Under the pieces are notes generated by a model. The model searched no databases and was not told where the DNA came from. It worked only from the letters and a program-made list of their open reading frames with translations. Of a DNA stretch of 64,000 nucleotides, positions 33,559 to 46,151 are shown piece by piece (position 1 is the stretch's first letter; each line of letters begins with the position of its first letter). The DNA is from Apostichopus japonicus (taxonomy: Eukaryota > Echinodermata > Holothuroidea > Aspidochirotida > Stichopodidae), in NCBI RefSeq assembly GCF_037975245.1, contig NC_092576.1:7270501-7334500 (forward strand), read 5' to 3'. The position numbers were made by a program, and so were the translations under genes.

Positions 33559-36500
33559 CTAAAACGTGAACATTATGTGAAAATGTCATCATCAAAATAT
33601 CTAACGTTTCAACAAAGTTTATAAAGATAAGTTAAAATGTATAGTTACATCATCGTTGTCTTAAACAGTAAATGAATTTATTTGAATGTTCAAGTTAATG
33701 ATCCAACCGATTCACAGAGATTACAGTAACTATTTGAATCTTAAACCTTTGTACCTCCGTAAAAACTGGATTGCGCTGACAAATCTGGACCAGCGGTAGC
33801 AAATGCTGTTAGGTTTACACTAAGAACTGCGGATACGCGTATATCCAACAAATCCCAACAATTGATCTTGTTAGAATTACACATATTTTCAGTTCTTACT
33901 CTTATCCTCATAGAACATGCCACCGATTGTCAGCACGATCCAGTTTTTACTTTGGTATAAAGCTTCAAGATTTACAGTAGTAACTGTGTTCTCTGTGTGT
34001 ATTCGGTAAGTGATGACTTGTCATATTCGTTTTCTCCAAATCTAGGAACATATAAAATATAATGAATTAAAATCAGATAAAATGAGTAGACCAGTTTATA
34101 CCTGATGCTTTATTTTATTGACATACGAATGCCGCAATATTTAATAAGACATCATTTGTCAGTTAATTGGTATTACATATCAAATTATAAACATAATTTC
34201 AAACTTGTCTTACCTTGGTCATATCGTTCAGGAAAGCATGCAGGGTAGACCGTAGAGTTCGAAATGAAGGGCGCTCATCTACCAGAGGATTCCATATTGA
34301 TAACATAGTTGCTGTCTATAATGATTCATATTTTCAATAAAAAGTTCATAGCAAGTAACAACCTACGATAATCCCAAAAGCAGATTCATATTTCAGGGAT
34401 TTCTGTTCAGTGTTTTCAGTTACATTACCGACTAGTTAAGCAGTTAAATAAGTTAATAATACTTACATTCCTCCAGGACAAGTCAAGGGTTGTTCACAGT
34501 ACTGTTTTTGTCTCAATTTACTTTCTATTTCTGCACACGTTAGTCCTCCGTATGGAATTTCACCTAATGAGAGAACGTTCAGACATGTTCTTAATTTCCT
34601 TTCTCACCAATTTCCAAATCATATATTTCTTTTCTGTAATAATCACACAAACTAAAAATAAATTAAGATAATATGTTGATATGTAGGACAGCTCTTCAGC
34701 ATGATGCTGTCGTTAATGTTTACTTGCATGTGCTTTATGAACGCTTACTGTCATATACTGCTGCAGGAAATTAACTCAGTACTTAAATTCGATTGTTTCT
34801 TAATACTTAAAACATCACTTATACTAGCCACGACGACCATTCCATGCTAGTTAGTCTAGTTTTATTCGTGGTGTAGTTTTGGACTGATAGTTTCATTTCA
34901 ATAACTACGCACGAGTCATAACGTAAAATATACATATATACGTGCAGGGAAATGTACTTTCATAGGTGAAATTATAACCTTGAGAATAGATTTCCCATAA
35001 GACAACACCAAAACTCCAGACGTCTGACTTTTCCACGTAATGGCCAATGAAAATTGTCTCTGGAGCCAATCATGCTGTCGGTGGAATTTTCTACAAGACA
35101 ATAAGTATTTTATGAAGATTATTGTTAAAAACACAAATAATAAATACGAGTAACTTGAGACATTTGTAAGTTAATGTGGCATTCTTTGTTTACGTTTCGT
35201 TAGATTCCTTTGGAGTTTCTATGTTCTTTTCTTAGTTTGCAGAAGCTATTCTCAGTACATTAACAAGTACCGTCCTTTAAACTACAAGGCACCATATTGT
35301 ACAAGTTAACTTATTTTCACTTACCTTTTGTAATATTTGATTTATTGAATCTACTGCCACGTCAATAGGACAAAAGTCATACAACTTGCATTTCCCTGCA
35401 GGAGTTAGAAGAACTTTCCTTGCAGCGAGTCCCGGATGTCGAAACTGCTTTACCAAGAGTAAAAAGAAAATAATAAATAATAAATTAATGGTTACGTGCA
35501 ATGCGGTGATTAAACATATGTGGTGTCGTTGTTAGAAGAAGATATATACCAAACCACACGCACTGTATACTGACGTGTGAATCATGTAATCAAGACAAAC
35601 CTTACAGTTTGTGGCTCGATGATGAAGTGATTTCTTATTAAGAAAATAAAATTACCAGTGAATTCAAATAAAGCTAGTGGAACAACTACTTACATTTTGC
35701 TGGGCGAGAAAGAACATTCCTTCACAAATATCAACAGCAAATTGAGTCAGTTGTAAGTTTTTCTCCTGGTCTGGTACTTCCAGTTCAACAGAATTGTCAT
35801 TATTCTTTGTTTTGCAATGCCTTAACATGTAATCTTTTAGTGTTCCACGTTCAATGTACTCTTGGTAAATAAAATAAGGCATTACAATGGGTAAAAAAAG
35901 TAGATACAGTAATTATCCGAAAAATGATTATTGCTTTCACATAATATAATCTTAGACTTAAATTAATATTTAGTCACATCGATTACGTTTCCGAACTTCA
36001 CACTATGCTCATTCAAATTGCAGAATTTGTAAACTTTACTATTGATATCTGAAGTAAGGCTGTTGGCTGCTGCATAGCCACAACAATTAAAGATGACAAT
36101 AAAAAAACACAATTCACACTTTTCTAGATTAGGTACAATTGTATCTACTTCAAAGCTTATTGAATGTTTGCTAGCCTGTTGTCTCTACGAGTCAGTTTCG
36201 ATCAGCATCAGTCTTTCTCACAGTAGAGTAACTATGTGCGTAAACGTAAGTTTAGTATCACTATGTTAGACGTAAACGGACAATAACCCTTTGAATTTTC
36301 AATTAAATGATGACGATTGTTTGACACTTACAACTTACCTAATAAAGAGTATTATACAGTTTACAATAACTACAAAAATTGAAAGGACAACGACCGAATC
36401 TCCACTTACTGTATCTACTTACTTTAATTACATCCAAGTACCTAATGTACTTTAATTTGGTGTGTATCAACATATGTTTATATAGTGAATAGTTGCCTCA

Positions 36501-39500
36501 GGTGAACACTACCTAAATATGTGTATGGCACTTTATGTATCTGTACTCACCATGCCCCTATTAATTCTACGATGTTGTCATGTTTTGGTAGTGTCATGAT
36601 CGCCTTTGCTATTGCTCGAAAATTGAAAAGATCTCTCATGCGAGCGCATTCTGTTCAAAAGACATTCATGTAAAATGATTCACGAACATTCCCAATCAAG
36701 ATTCTTATAGATACTTAAAGTAATGAAAACCAATTAACATTATTTATAAATTGCAAAATGTAACACTTCATTGCAACAACCATTGTAAAGTCATCATCAT
36801 GAAATATTTAGTGACATTGGATAAATACTTATTTCTCGAATTATACGAGTCGTGCAGCTCGTTCATCATTAAATGCAAAATATGAAAGAAGGAATACATT
36901 AGGTAACACATGGAAGCGACACATAGAATAGTGATTTCTGGCGACATAGTCTACCTTTAGATTAGGGAATTGACATATTATTTAAATAATCTGTCACCTG
37001 ATACAGACTTCGCAATAACGTCTGTGACAGATAGTTCAGAACACGTGACAGTAGCCTTCCAGTACGTCATGGGTCCATTACTCGGAAGCTGGAAATCTAG
37101 TTTAACATCACCGGCACTCAAATATTTGTTTTCTTTTTCGTCACATTGGTCACTAACCCCCGGAATGTTTTCTTCTTGTTAGACAGGAAAAATGATGGCA
37201 AAAGTATCATTAAGATATCAGAGGTGGTAACATGATGTTTGTACACTGTGCATATATCATGACGTCATGAGGAAGAGCATGCTTTTCATCATGCAAGTAT
37301 AACGCTTAAACAGGCAAATAACTGTCATTTCAGTTATAATTGTTTGGATATACAGGTATTTTCGCTTTCGCCAGTCTTTTGTATGCATTCAAGAATAGAC
37401 ATAGGTCTTTCGTTTGGTGCAACATACAAAGAATTAATCACGCCTGTCGAGTCTTCTTTATGCTGTGTTGTTGTTAACGAAGTTAACCATTTACGAATAA
37501 TTCCGTGGATAATTCAGTTATTCACAGAACAGCTAACTCTAAACGTATTTGCATCTGTCAAAACCTATTAAATCTTTTCAGTTTCAATCACATGATGAAT
37601 AATTGAAGCACACAGAATTCAAACTTAAACAAATTTGTGTCAAACGAACAGAAGACTTCTTCGCTAAATAAACAAAATATGCTAACTGCGAATATGGCTT
37701 CAATATCGTTATCGCGCGTAACTAAAGACCTTATCTTAACATATGAACATATGAAATGAAGAATTTATTTGATCTCTAAATGGTTACCTAACATAACTGA
37801 CTCAATACTGTTTGACTGAAGAGGAGGAAGACATCTCCTTGCCATCGCTAAGTGTGTTGGATGACTTTCAGTTGAAGAGGTTTTGTATCTAGAAGTAGAA
37901 GAAAAAATTACAATATGAAAAATACCTTTGTCACATGTAAGCCTCGTGATATATGTTTCGAAAAAAAGGTTTGTAATTGTTTTTTATCTAGCTTGTGATG
38001 CTAACTTAATAATCCATTCCTTGACATAAGAAGTTGAAGCCTACATCAGAAAAATAAAGAAACGTAAGGAACTTTTCCTGTTTTGAGAAAGAACACTAAT
38101 TATTGTGTAATTTCTTAGTGTCAGTTCCCTGCATACAAACAAGAGCAAATTTTCAAATTTTTAAATTGAAGACGGACTGACATCAATGTAGCAAAACAAT
38201 TATGGAAATAAACAGAAAGGGTTAACACAGACAACCGCACGTGTTCTCCCTTTTTATTATCAACATTCTTATACAGTTGTGATTCCGACAGTTGCCCATT
38301 ACAAGTGTTCTTATGAGTAGTGCGGATGGGATCAGTCTGGAATGCTAGTACTCTTTTTAATACTTATGTTAAATTTTATGTTTATCAAATGCATGAATAA
38401 ATACTTAATTCGTAAAGTTTTTACATCGACGTGCTGCAGAAAGAAACAACTTACGGAGTAACGGGTACAATCATTTTTGTTATCTTTCTATGGGATATGG
38501 TAAAGTCATCACATGCTTAATTTATATAGTTGACTTTTTGAATAATAGAAATTAAAATAAAATTATATATATCTTTATGAATTAAAAACAATTATATCAA
38601 AGTTTTTTTTGTGTGTGTACAAACCATGTTTATGCATCCTGTTGATATTAAAGTAACTACACATTAAGTGATTTAGGTTGCTTTGTTTTTTACATAAAAT
38701 GCAGATATTACTTGACTAGTTCTGCGTCAACGATGTCGTTATTTGATTAAGTGCAATTTTCATAAAAAAGTCGATTATTTTCCGCCTCATGTCTACATAT
38801 TTACAACGTAACATGATTTTACAGCTTCTTTGTAACCGTCGCACGAACAGTAACTACTAACGTTGGTCTTCCAAAGTGCTGGTACGCAACAAGATAAAAT
38901 CAGAACAACCGCGAGAAGGAAATTGATATAAGTTTTAGACGCCTTTGGCTTCTGTTTCGGCTCCGCATACATTAGTTCAACAAAGGGTTTTTAAAAGACC
39001 ATCGCCTTAGCAAAATTGTCAGTTAAAATTGTCGGGTTGTGATATTTCCAAAAAGGTAACACTATAGTTCACTATCTATCTAGCTATAGCCTCTGATAAG
39101 ATATCTAGTCCAGATACATTTTATTGCATAGTACTTGTTATTTGCTTTGTTTATTTGTTGATGAAAATGTTTATGAGAAAAGATATTAAAGTAAAACTCT
39201 CATCGATCCTTTTTCGGATTTTAACTCAAAAAATGATTGTTCCTTAATATTAAAATTAAAACTAACATAATGAAATCGTTTTTCGTCCATTATATTAAAC
39301 ATACATATATCCATTAGGTAAAAGCATTTTTAACTCATTAAAAGCAGCACGTGCAATTGCCAACATTGATCTGAAATGTACCTGATATATTAATGTCTTC
39401 ATTACTTATTCGACGTGCTATGAAGTACTGCTATCAGTATTAAATATATAATAAAAATACGTGTTCTTGAGAAAAATATCGTAATCATATTGTCTCCGAT

Positions 39501-40145
39501 TGAGAGCTATGCAAAACTTTGATCAACTTTATGATATATTCAGGAACACTTGCTTCATTAAGTACCACTGATTCTCCAAAGAGGTATATTACAGTCCGTT
39601 AGTTCCATAATACTTGAAATGCAAGTAACATTTACCTCTTTATTCTTAGAAACCATAACTTCTGCACCGACATCTGTCCCGTTTACCATTGTTAAGATTT
39701 CTACGATTTGACGTGATCCTAAACGATTATGTTGTATGTTTGGATACACATGACTCAACTTATGTTGAGGAATTGTTTTAAAGGTAGCATATGTTAAATT
39801 AGACAAATGAAAGTGTTTATTTATCAATTATTTCTCTTTTGCCATTCATAACATATGTATGTCTGTTACCATACATATATATTATTGCGATGTTTCAAGC
39901 TCACCTTTAGTTGTGTCTCAGGAATAGTATTCGTTCATGAATAGCCCTGTGATTATTTCATTTAGACTAGTAATTCAATCATTATAGATATTAAAGGACC
40001 AGGCAACAATCTCGAACTTAATGTGACATTAAAATAGAAGAAACCTAACAGCCACATGCATGCATATTTGGATAATAAAAACATCATAAAGTACAAGAAA
40101 ACCGACGATCCATTGAAATAACACAAAGCAATAAATATGACTTAC

Positions 40146-41178
40146 CAAAGGTCTTTATGGTCCTTTGAGTATTTGTTTGGAATGTTTTGTATCGGACTCT
40201 ACATGAGATGGTTTCCCTCTCTTTCTTCGGAATATGGAGGATTGAGAATGATGCAACAGTTGGAGAAGAAGAACTATTCATAAGGCTAGCACATGAGTCA
40301 GTGAAAGCACACTTTTTTAGTATATTACGATCTGTAATACTTATTATCCAATTAAGTCCGTCATAAGCAGTAAATCCCCTTATTGCTGCTTTGCAAGTAA
40401 CCTCAATACGGGTGTTCCTGGCCACATGTATATCACCATTCGCATCAAGTCCGTTGATCTTTACTTCTATTGGTTGAAGATTTATTTCTGTGTTTGAGTA
40501 AAATATAAGGAAAACATTGATGTAACGTAAAACTGTTTGCCCAAGGTAAACTTATTTTCTATCATCTGCGCATCATTATTTGAATACATCATAGGAACTG
40601 TGTAGTTCCAACGTTTTATAACTCGCTTCTTGACACATAATTTAATATCAAGGAGAAAAAAAAAAGATTCAAATTACTTCGTAACTACAAAGTTAGAAAC
40701 CGATACAAAACCGCACCTTATCTAGATGTTGTCTATGTTTTAAAGTAAACCACCTTCATTCCTATACTGATAAATCAGACGATACTCTTAACTATTGGAT
40801 AAATGCGTTAAGAGTTCGACAAGCAATTGAGTATTAAAATAGCATGACTGAATAAGAACCTGCAATCTCCAAGAAATAACTTCTTTTCTCTTTTCCAGCT
40901 TCATTTGAGCAAGTATACTTTCCTTCATGTTGATCATTGGTGGTGGCGATCCAAATAGAATTGTTCTCCCATATCTTTATAGTTTGGTCAAAAGCTGTTT
41001 TATTGGATATTGTTTCGCCATTATGCTTCCAAATGAATTTTTTCGATGCCTCGCGCGCACACTTTAAAGTCACTGAGCTATTAATTATTCCCACTATAGT
41101 ATCAGCAAGACATCCTTCAAGAAAACAATAAAATACTGTTATCAAAATAACAATATCCACAGGCGAACTAACCCTCAT
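40146..41178 (-). pseudogene. Gene A' intact part: signal peptide, Ig1 and Ig2 exons
   Basis: Both exons are open, the same length as in gene A and have normal splice ends. Leader [16 protein letters not shown], Ig1 with KFIWKH and KYTCSNE, Ig2 with VTCKA, LNWIISI and ISCRVRYK. With the next exon broken, transcripts could only make a soluble two-Ig protein or skip exons. Confidence 0.75.
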
Positions 41179-41788
41179 TTTTCAGTTTTTTATGAAAAGT
41201 TTCAAATGAAATGTTTTTTTTCCCGTTCATTTCGTGTTTGCTTCGTTCCTGCTACAAATCAAAATCGATGAAAATATTCATATTGCAAATCATTTTTGAA
41301 AATCATTGTCACACGTTGTTCAGTTGTTCAACACAATTAGTTGTTCGAAAACACGTTCATTCTACTCAAGAGATACAAAATAATAAGCTAGAATTGAGTT
41401 TACCTTGTCTACGCCGGATAGCTTTGTAATTACGATTACTTTCACTTTTTTAAGATTACAATTTACTAAAAGCAACAGGAGATATTTTTAGATATGTTAT
41501 CAAATAAAATATGTTTGTTCTTAATTGCTTCGATGTCAGAATACACAAATGGAAATACACGTGGTGCGAAAATTGAGTCAATTAGACCACTTTAGGCCTC
41601 CCAGGAGTAGCGTACGACAATTGTTTACTACTGTGTAAAGAGGTTTGTTTACAAGTGAAGAAAACTTCAGGCTCTCATAGTGAAGAGATCTTCATTGTCA
41701 TTATACGGAAACTTGAAAGTTCTATGAATGAATGGCTGAAAGGGTTTAGCTAGTGAAAATGTTTTAGGACTTAAAGACCACATTACTT

Positions 41789-42445
41789 TGACGATTTAGT
41801 CTGTTAGTCAATGGGGCAATTATATGGAGTATGCTACCCTATACAGTACAGTACCTTTTTTTATGATTTAATGTGTTAGTTAATGGCGCAATTATACGTA
41901 GTGCGCCACCCTATTAGTACCTTTTTATAGTTTAGTATGGTAATCAATGGGGCAATTATATGGAGTATGCTATCCTATACGATACCTTTTTATGATATAG
42001 TGTGTTTGTCAATGGGGCAATTATATGGCGTATGCTATCCTCTACAATACCTTTTTATGATTTAGTGTGTTAGTCAATGGGGCAAATATATGTAGTATGC
42101 ATAGGCGTAGGAGCCCAATTTGACTTGGCGGGCTGTAACGAAAAATATGCCCAAAATTATATTAGTTTAATCATTGAAAAACACAACATTCCAAATTATT
42201 TTTCTTTCAGTAGGTGACCGAAAAATTCTCAGCATATTGCCCGAATTTTCACAACATTTTTTGGTTGGGGGGGGGCTGCAGCCCCCGCCTCCTACGCCTA
42301 TGGGAGTATGCTATCCAAAACAGTACCTTTTCATGATATAGTTTGTTAGTCAATGAGCAATCATATTGAGTATGCTGCCCTATACAATACCTTTTTATGA
42401 TTAATTGTGTTAGTCAACGGGGTAATTATATGGAGTATATGCTAC
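41789..42445. repeat. Minisatellite, duplicate of the one at 9696
   Basis: The same 62-bp units (GGGGCAATTATATGGAGTATG) as in copy 1, interrupted by the 42100-42302 element. Confidence 0.9.
42100..42302. mobile_element. CATAGGCGTAGGAG MITE, 203 bp
   Basis: Terminal inverted repeats CATAGGCGTAGGAG and CTCCTACGCCTATG, a G-run followed by CTGCAGCCCCC near the right end, and flanks GTAGTATG / GGAGTATG, an 8-bp target duplication with one change. It interrupts a minisatellite unit that is unbroken in copy 1, which gives a clear empty site. Confidence 0.85.
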
Positions 42446-43349
42446 CTTGGACGTTTTCATTTCCTATCGTTGTGATCATCATCAATTCATTTCTGTGAGC
42501 CCTGTGAGACAATGAAAATATCTGAAGTAAGCACCTGATACAGTTGGCATATCTCTCGTTAAAGCAACATTTAGACGGGCTTTTGCTATTTTATGTGTTG
42601 CTATGTAATTAAATATACTATGAAATAATGTTAACAGTGTGTTTAAAGCGTAACTTGCCAATTTAGGCGTGGTCGTCATGAAGGCTGCTTTCAGAATATT
42701 TTATGTTAGCTATCAGCAGCATTTTGTTCAACGAACACCGGAAAAACATCTGTAACGTTCGCTTGTTTGTAGCTGTTGCATATTTATTTGCAATGCGCCA
42801 TCTATTACTTTAATTTCAGGCAGTAGAAAAAGTGATATAGGTTCGAACCGGTTTAAACTGATATTCCGCGTGTAACATGTACTAGTGTTTCGTTGCACCC
42901 ACCTTCATGTTAAAGGAGAAATAACCCCTTCTCTTTTCTGCGTAGAGAATACCGTTTTGCAGTACGCTCTTTTCGACAGAAGCAACACGAATGTTTGCAA
43001 ACAATTCTTTCAACCTTAAAAATCGATTTAATTGTTACCCATTGCATTTGAAAGTTTTGTTTCAATCCCGACTTTTCGTGACGTAAGAGAGCCACATATC
43101 GCATTTCAACAGAAAACGTGTTGTAAATTTCCAACAATAATTAAAATTGAACAAGCAAAGAGAAAGTAATATAAATGTGTTAGATAAAATGGTTTGTTTT
43201 TCATTCCTAAAGGTGCTAACAGTATGTCACGGATGTTTTTGTAGAGAGCAGTCATTAAGGCCGTAAAGACTAGGACAAAGAGCGTATATGAGTTTCAATC
43301 TGCAATATAATTTTAAACACCAATAAAATTAATAAGAGTTAGATAGAAG

Positions 43350-43650
43350 CATCTTTCTATATAATCCATGGAGTGTTTACGTCTATTTCGTATCTACTGC
43401 ATATGGTTTCTTGTTTCATTCATGGCCTCGTCTTCACTCGGTCTCAATATTATTTCTCCTTTTGGTTTGTTCATTGCGATTATGTACAAAACATGTTCTC
43501 CTTTTTCTTCCAGCATGTCTCTATATGAGCGTTGGCTTTCGGCCTTGGTTTCACGTTCTCTTTCTTTCTCGTTTCAACTTTTATTTCCTCTTACTATCCC
43601 TTTCCAACGTCAGATCAGTAGCCTCTTTAACCGCCTGTTGAAAATCTCCA
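43350..43650 (-). pseudogene. Coiled-coil relic, duplicate of 11070-11365
   Basis: The same composite minus-strand reading (AVKEATDLTLERDSKRK, then KERERETKAESQRSYRDMLE) with a frameshift and an extra in-frame TAG. The plus-strand frames over this segment are shadows. Confidence 0.4.
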
Positions 43651-43984
43651 AGATTGATATACTGTAGTCATTGAACATAATATGGCAAATACGTAAACAG
43701 CAAAAAAGTGCCTGACCCAGTATATGAGGCATCCACCAAAACCATGAAATATCATATATAGAGCAAGGGGGTGTGTTTGTAAGTGGGTTACGTATTCTTA
43801 TTCCACTTCTAAAGTTCCTACGTCAGCCGATACTCATAGCTAGTACAGTAACTATACTGGTGTCACCTGTAACATATTTACCGTGTATAACGAACACAAC
43901 GTAGTAATGATTATCGAGTACCTTCGTCTGTGTATAACATTACGGATAACTACAAACAGTAAATGTAGGTGTAATACAGCAGTT

Positions 43985-46005
43985 CATATCAGATATTGTG
44001 TTTTTCGAAACCATATCTTTCTCGAAGCAAGACACAAATTAACTATAGTTTTATGGTTTTGAAGATCTATAAAAATTATTTATTCTCTCATTCGTGAATC
44101 CTACAAAAACATACGGTAGATTGTTGATTCTTTGTTATTGCCTTACACAGTAAATTCGTCCTTTTCCAGTGCCGCTAGAGCATAGACAGAAGTTTTCAAC
44201 TGGTATGTCCTACCAACCATATGAAAGCTGGTGGCTTGAGCTATTAAAGCCTATTAGGAGATGAAAAAGTATTGATTATTTAATTCTTCCTTCATTTTGT
44301 GTTGGCAAGAAGACTCATTGATGGTAAATGCATCGCTAAAGGACATTAAACTGCAGATCATATGAGATATTGTGTTTTCCGAAACCTTATCTTTCTCGAA
44401 GCAAGACACAAAGTAACTATAGTTTTAAGGTTCTGTAAAAATGATATATGCTCCCATTTTTGAATCATACAAAAACATATGGTAGATTGAAGAAAGAAAA
44501 CAAAAACATAAATAAATACAAAACTCTGCGTTGGCTGAAGGGTAATGACGTAATTAAAGTAGACCAATCAGATTACATGACATCAGAAAAGAGCTAGCCC
44601 TGCTCTGTGTATATCTCATAAGACATTCCTTGAAAAAAATTCATACAACTATTGCTCAGAATAACAACCTAACAGTCACACTGATACTCGCTGACCCTGT
44701 TTAAATAAAATAAATAGAATAAAAGGTAAACCTTGTCACTTGACGTAGAATAATTTGTCAAACGAACAGTGAAAACATGTTACTTCTTTTAAACTTCATC
44801 AACGTTCAGTACGCTATGGTTTCTTCGAATATTAAAAATAACTCTGTACGTGGCGGTCACATATTAACCTATTACTCATTTGTACATGCTGCTGTAGAAA
44901 AAAAATACTAATAATCTCGTTTTACATGTTTTTATGTTCAAAAATGAAAGTTCCATACTATAACCGTTAATTGATTACACATGTTGTAGTAGGAAGTAGA
45001 GATAGCACGATATTCATAATGTCGCTGTTAATATAATACTCAAAAGTAATCTAGTTGTCCATGGTTCTTCCTGCCAATATACACGTATATATCATTACAA
45101 CTGTGTATGAAAGTACTTAAGTTACAATGAATTTTCAAAAGCATAAAGTGCAAACATTTATCCATTTATTGTTTTCAGTTTCAATACATTAATAATAATC
45201 ACTTGTTTTTTTAATTCAGTTAAATGTTATTTGTGCGACATATGGACGAAAGGCATGCAGATAAATATAAGGTGGACTTTCCCATCACGTGTTATCATCA
45301 CTCAGTCTGCTCGCACAATGTTAATATATATATATATATATATTTTTTTTTTTTCACATAACTATTTACAATGTGAAGGGAAGTCTTCTGTAAAGCCTAT
45401 ATACTGACTTAACAACACAGAAGACTTCCAAACAGAAAAATAAGAGAAAAGAGGGAGAAAAAATGATAATAATGTGTACAAGTGTCAGCTACAATTGAAC
45501 CATAATTAATAAGGAGTAATAAACTATTAATAAGGCAGGGGAGAATCGAGAGTTTAGCCATTCAAAATAGGCTCTTATCAATCAACCATATCTTTGAGTT
45601 AGGAAATATATAGATATTGGGATGTGCTTGTCAACTAACAGAATGGTTTACTCAGTTATAACATGGGTTGATACGTACTGATTATTTATTCTCAGAATGA
45701 ATGTAATGGAGTATGCAGAAAGAATAAAATACATTTTACCTCCGTTGGCTTCTTCTAAGTCATATACTCATTATTCATAGACTTTATGTGGTGGTTTCAC
45801 GTCACATTTGATGATTGCATAAAACAATTATAAATGTAGTGATGATAGAACCCACCCCCTCCCCCCCCCGATTTTTTTTAAATAGGTCACTTTAGGCTGA
45901 TGAAATGTCACTTTACTGTCATGTCGATAAAAGATTTAAAAAAAAACACATATTACAAAAATAAAAATAGAAACGAAGATAAAGATTGATTCCAAACAGA
46001 CGACA
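43985..46005. other. Intergenic between genes A' and C
   Basis: Matches 11775-13750 of copy 1, including the direct-repeat pair and the hairpin at about 45379-45429. The (TA)n at 45323-45344 has expanded relative to copy 1. No intact gene is seen. Confidence 0.5.
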
Positions 46006-46010
46006 AGATA

Positions 46011-46151
46011 TTATTGATCAGTTTGGTATGACTTTGCATTATTACCTACATTGGAAACATCAATATAATCATTGTTGTCACCATCCTCTGAGGCCAAAAC
46101 GAAATAATTAGGTTCCTCGGGATCTTCTCCATCGTCCGAGCATCCACTTGC
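46011..46151 (-). CDS. Gene C C-terminal tail exon with ITAM-like tyrosine pair
   Basis: The exon encodes 46 residues, rich in Asp and Glu, with EPNYFVL and NDYIDV. The spacing YxxL, nine residues, YxxV is close to the ITAM form (YxxL/I, 6-12, YxxL/I). If phosphorylated by another kinase these sites could dock SH2 proteins. The exon begins in phase 0 after TCTATTGTAG and ends with TAA. Confidence 0.8.
   Translation of the reverse strand, partial: ASGCSDDGEDPEEPNYFVLASEDGDNNDYIDVSNVGNNAKSYQTDQ

Larger units (their letters stand above)
33448..41178 (-). pseudogene. Gene A': receptor pseudokinase pseudogene
   Basis: Paralog of gene A with its 3' end present. Exons: 41178-40860 (signal peptide, Ig1), 40487-40146 (Ig2), about 39700-39558 (Ig3, cut), 38962-38858 (membrane), about 38435-38411 (microexon), about 37888-37788 (juxtamembrane), 37174-36998 (N-lobe), 36650-36551 (alpha-C), 35880-35693 (hinge), 35444-35325 (catalytic loop), 35090-34979 (activation segment), 34563-34467 (alpha-G), about 34315-34214 (alpha-H), 33558-33448 (tail). 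Lesions: the back half of Ig3 and its donor are deleted; the membrane exon acceptor is GG; the microexon donor GT is lost; the alpha-C exon has an 11-base net deletion; the hinge acceptor is AA; the Trp before APE is TGA. The alpha-G and alpha-H exons also seem one base out of phase. Ig1 and Ig2 remain open, so a short secreted product is conceivable. Confidence 0.88.

Noticed and set aside
33741..33923. Minus-strand 60-codon frame in the last intron of gene A'
   Set aside because: It has no splice context, no domain and lies between two recognised exons.
43368..43667. Plus-strand frame conserved between 11087 and 43368
   Set aside because: The conservation comes from the recent segmental duplication. 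Composition suggests coding on the minus strand, and the plus frame looks like its shadow.
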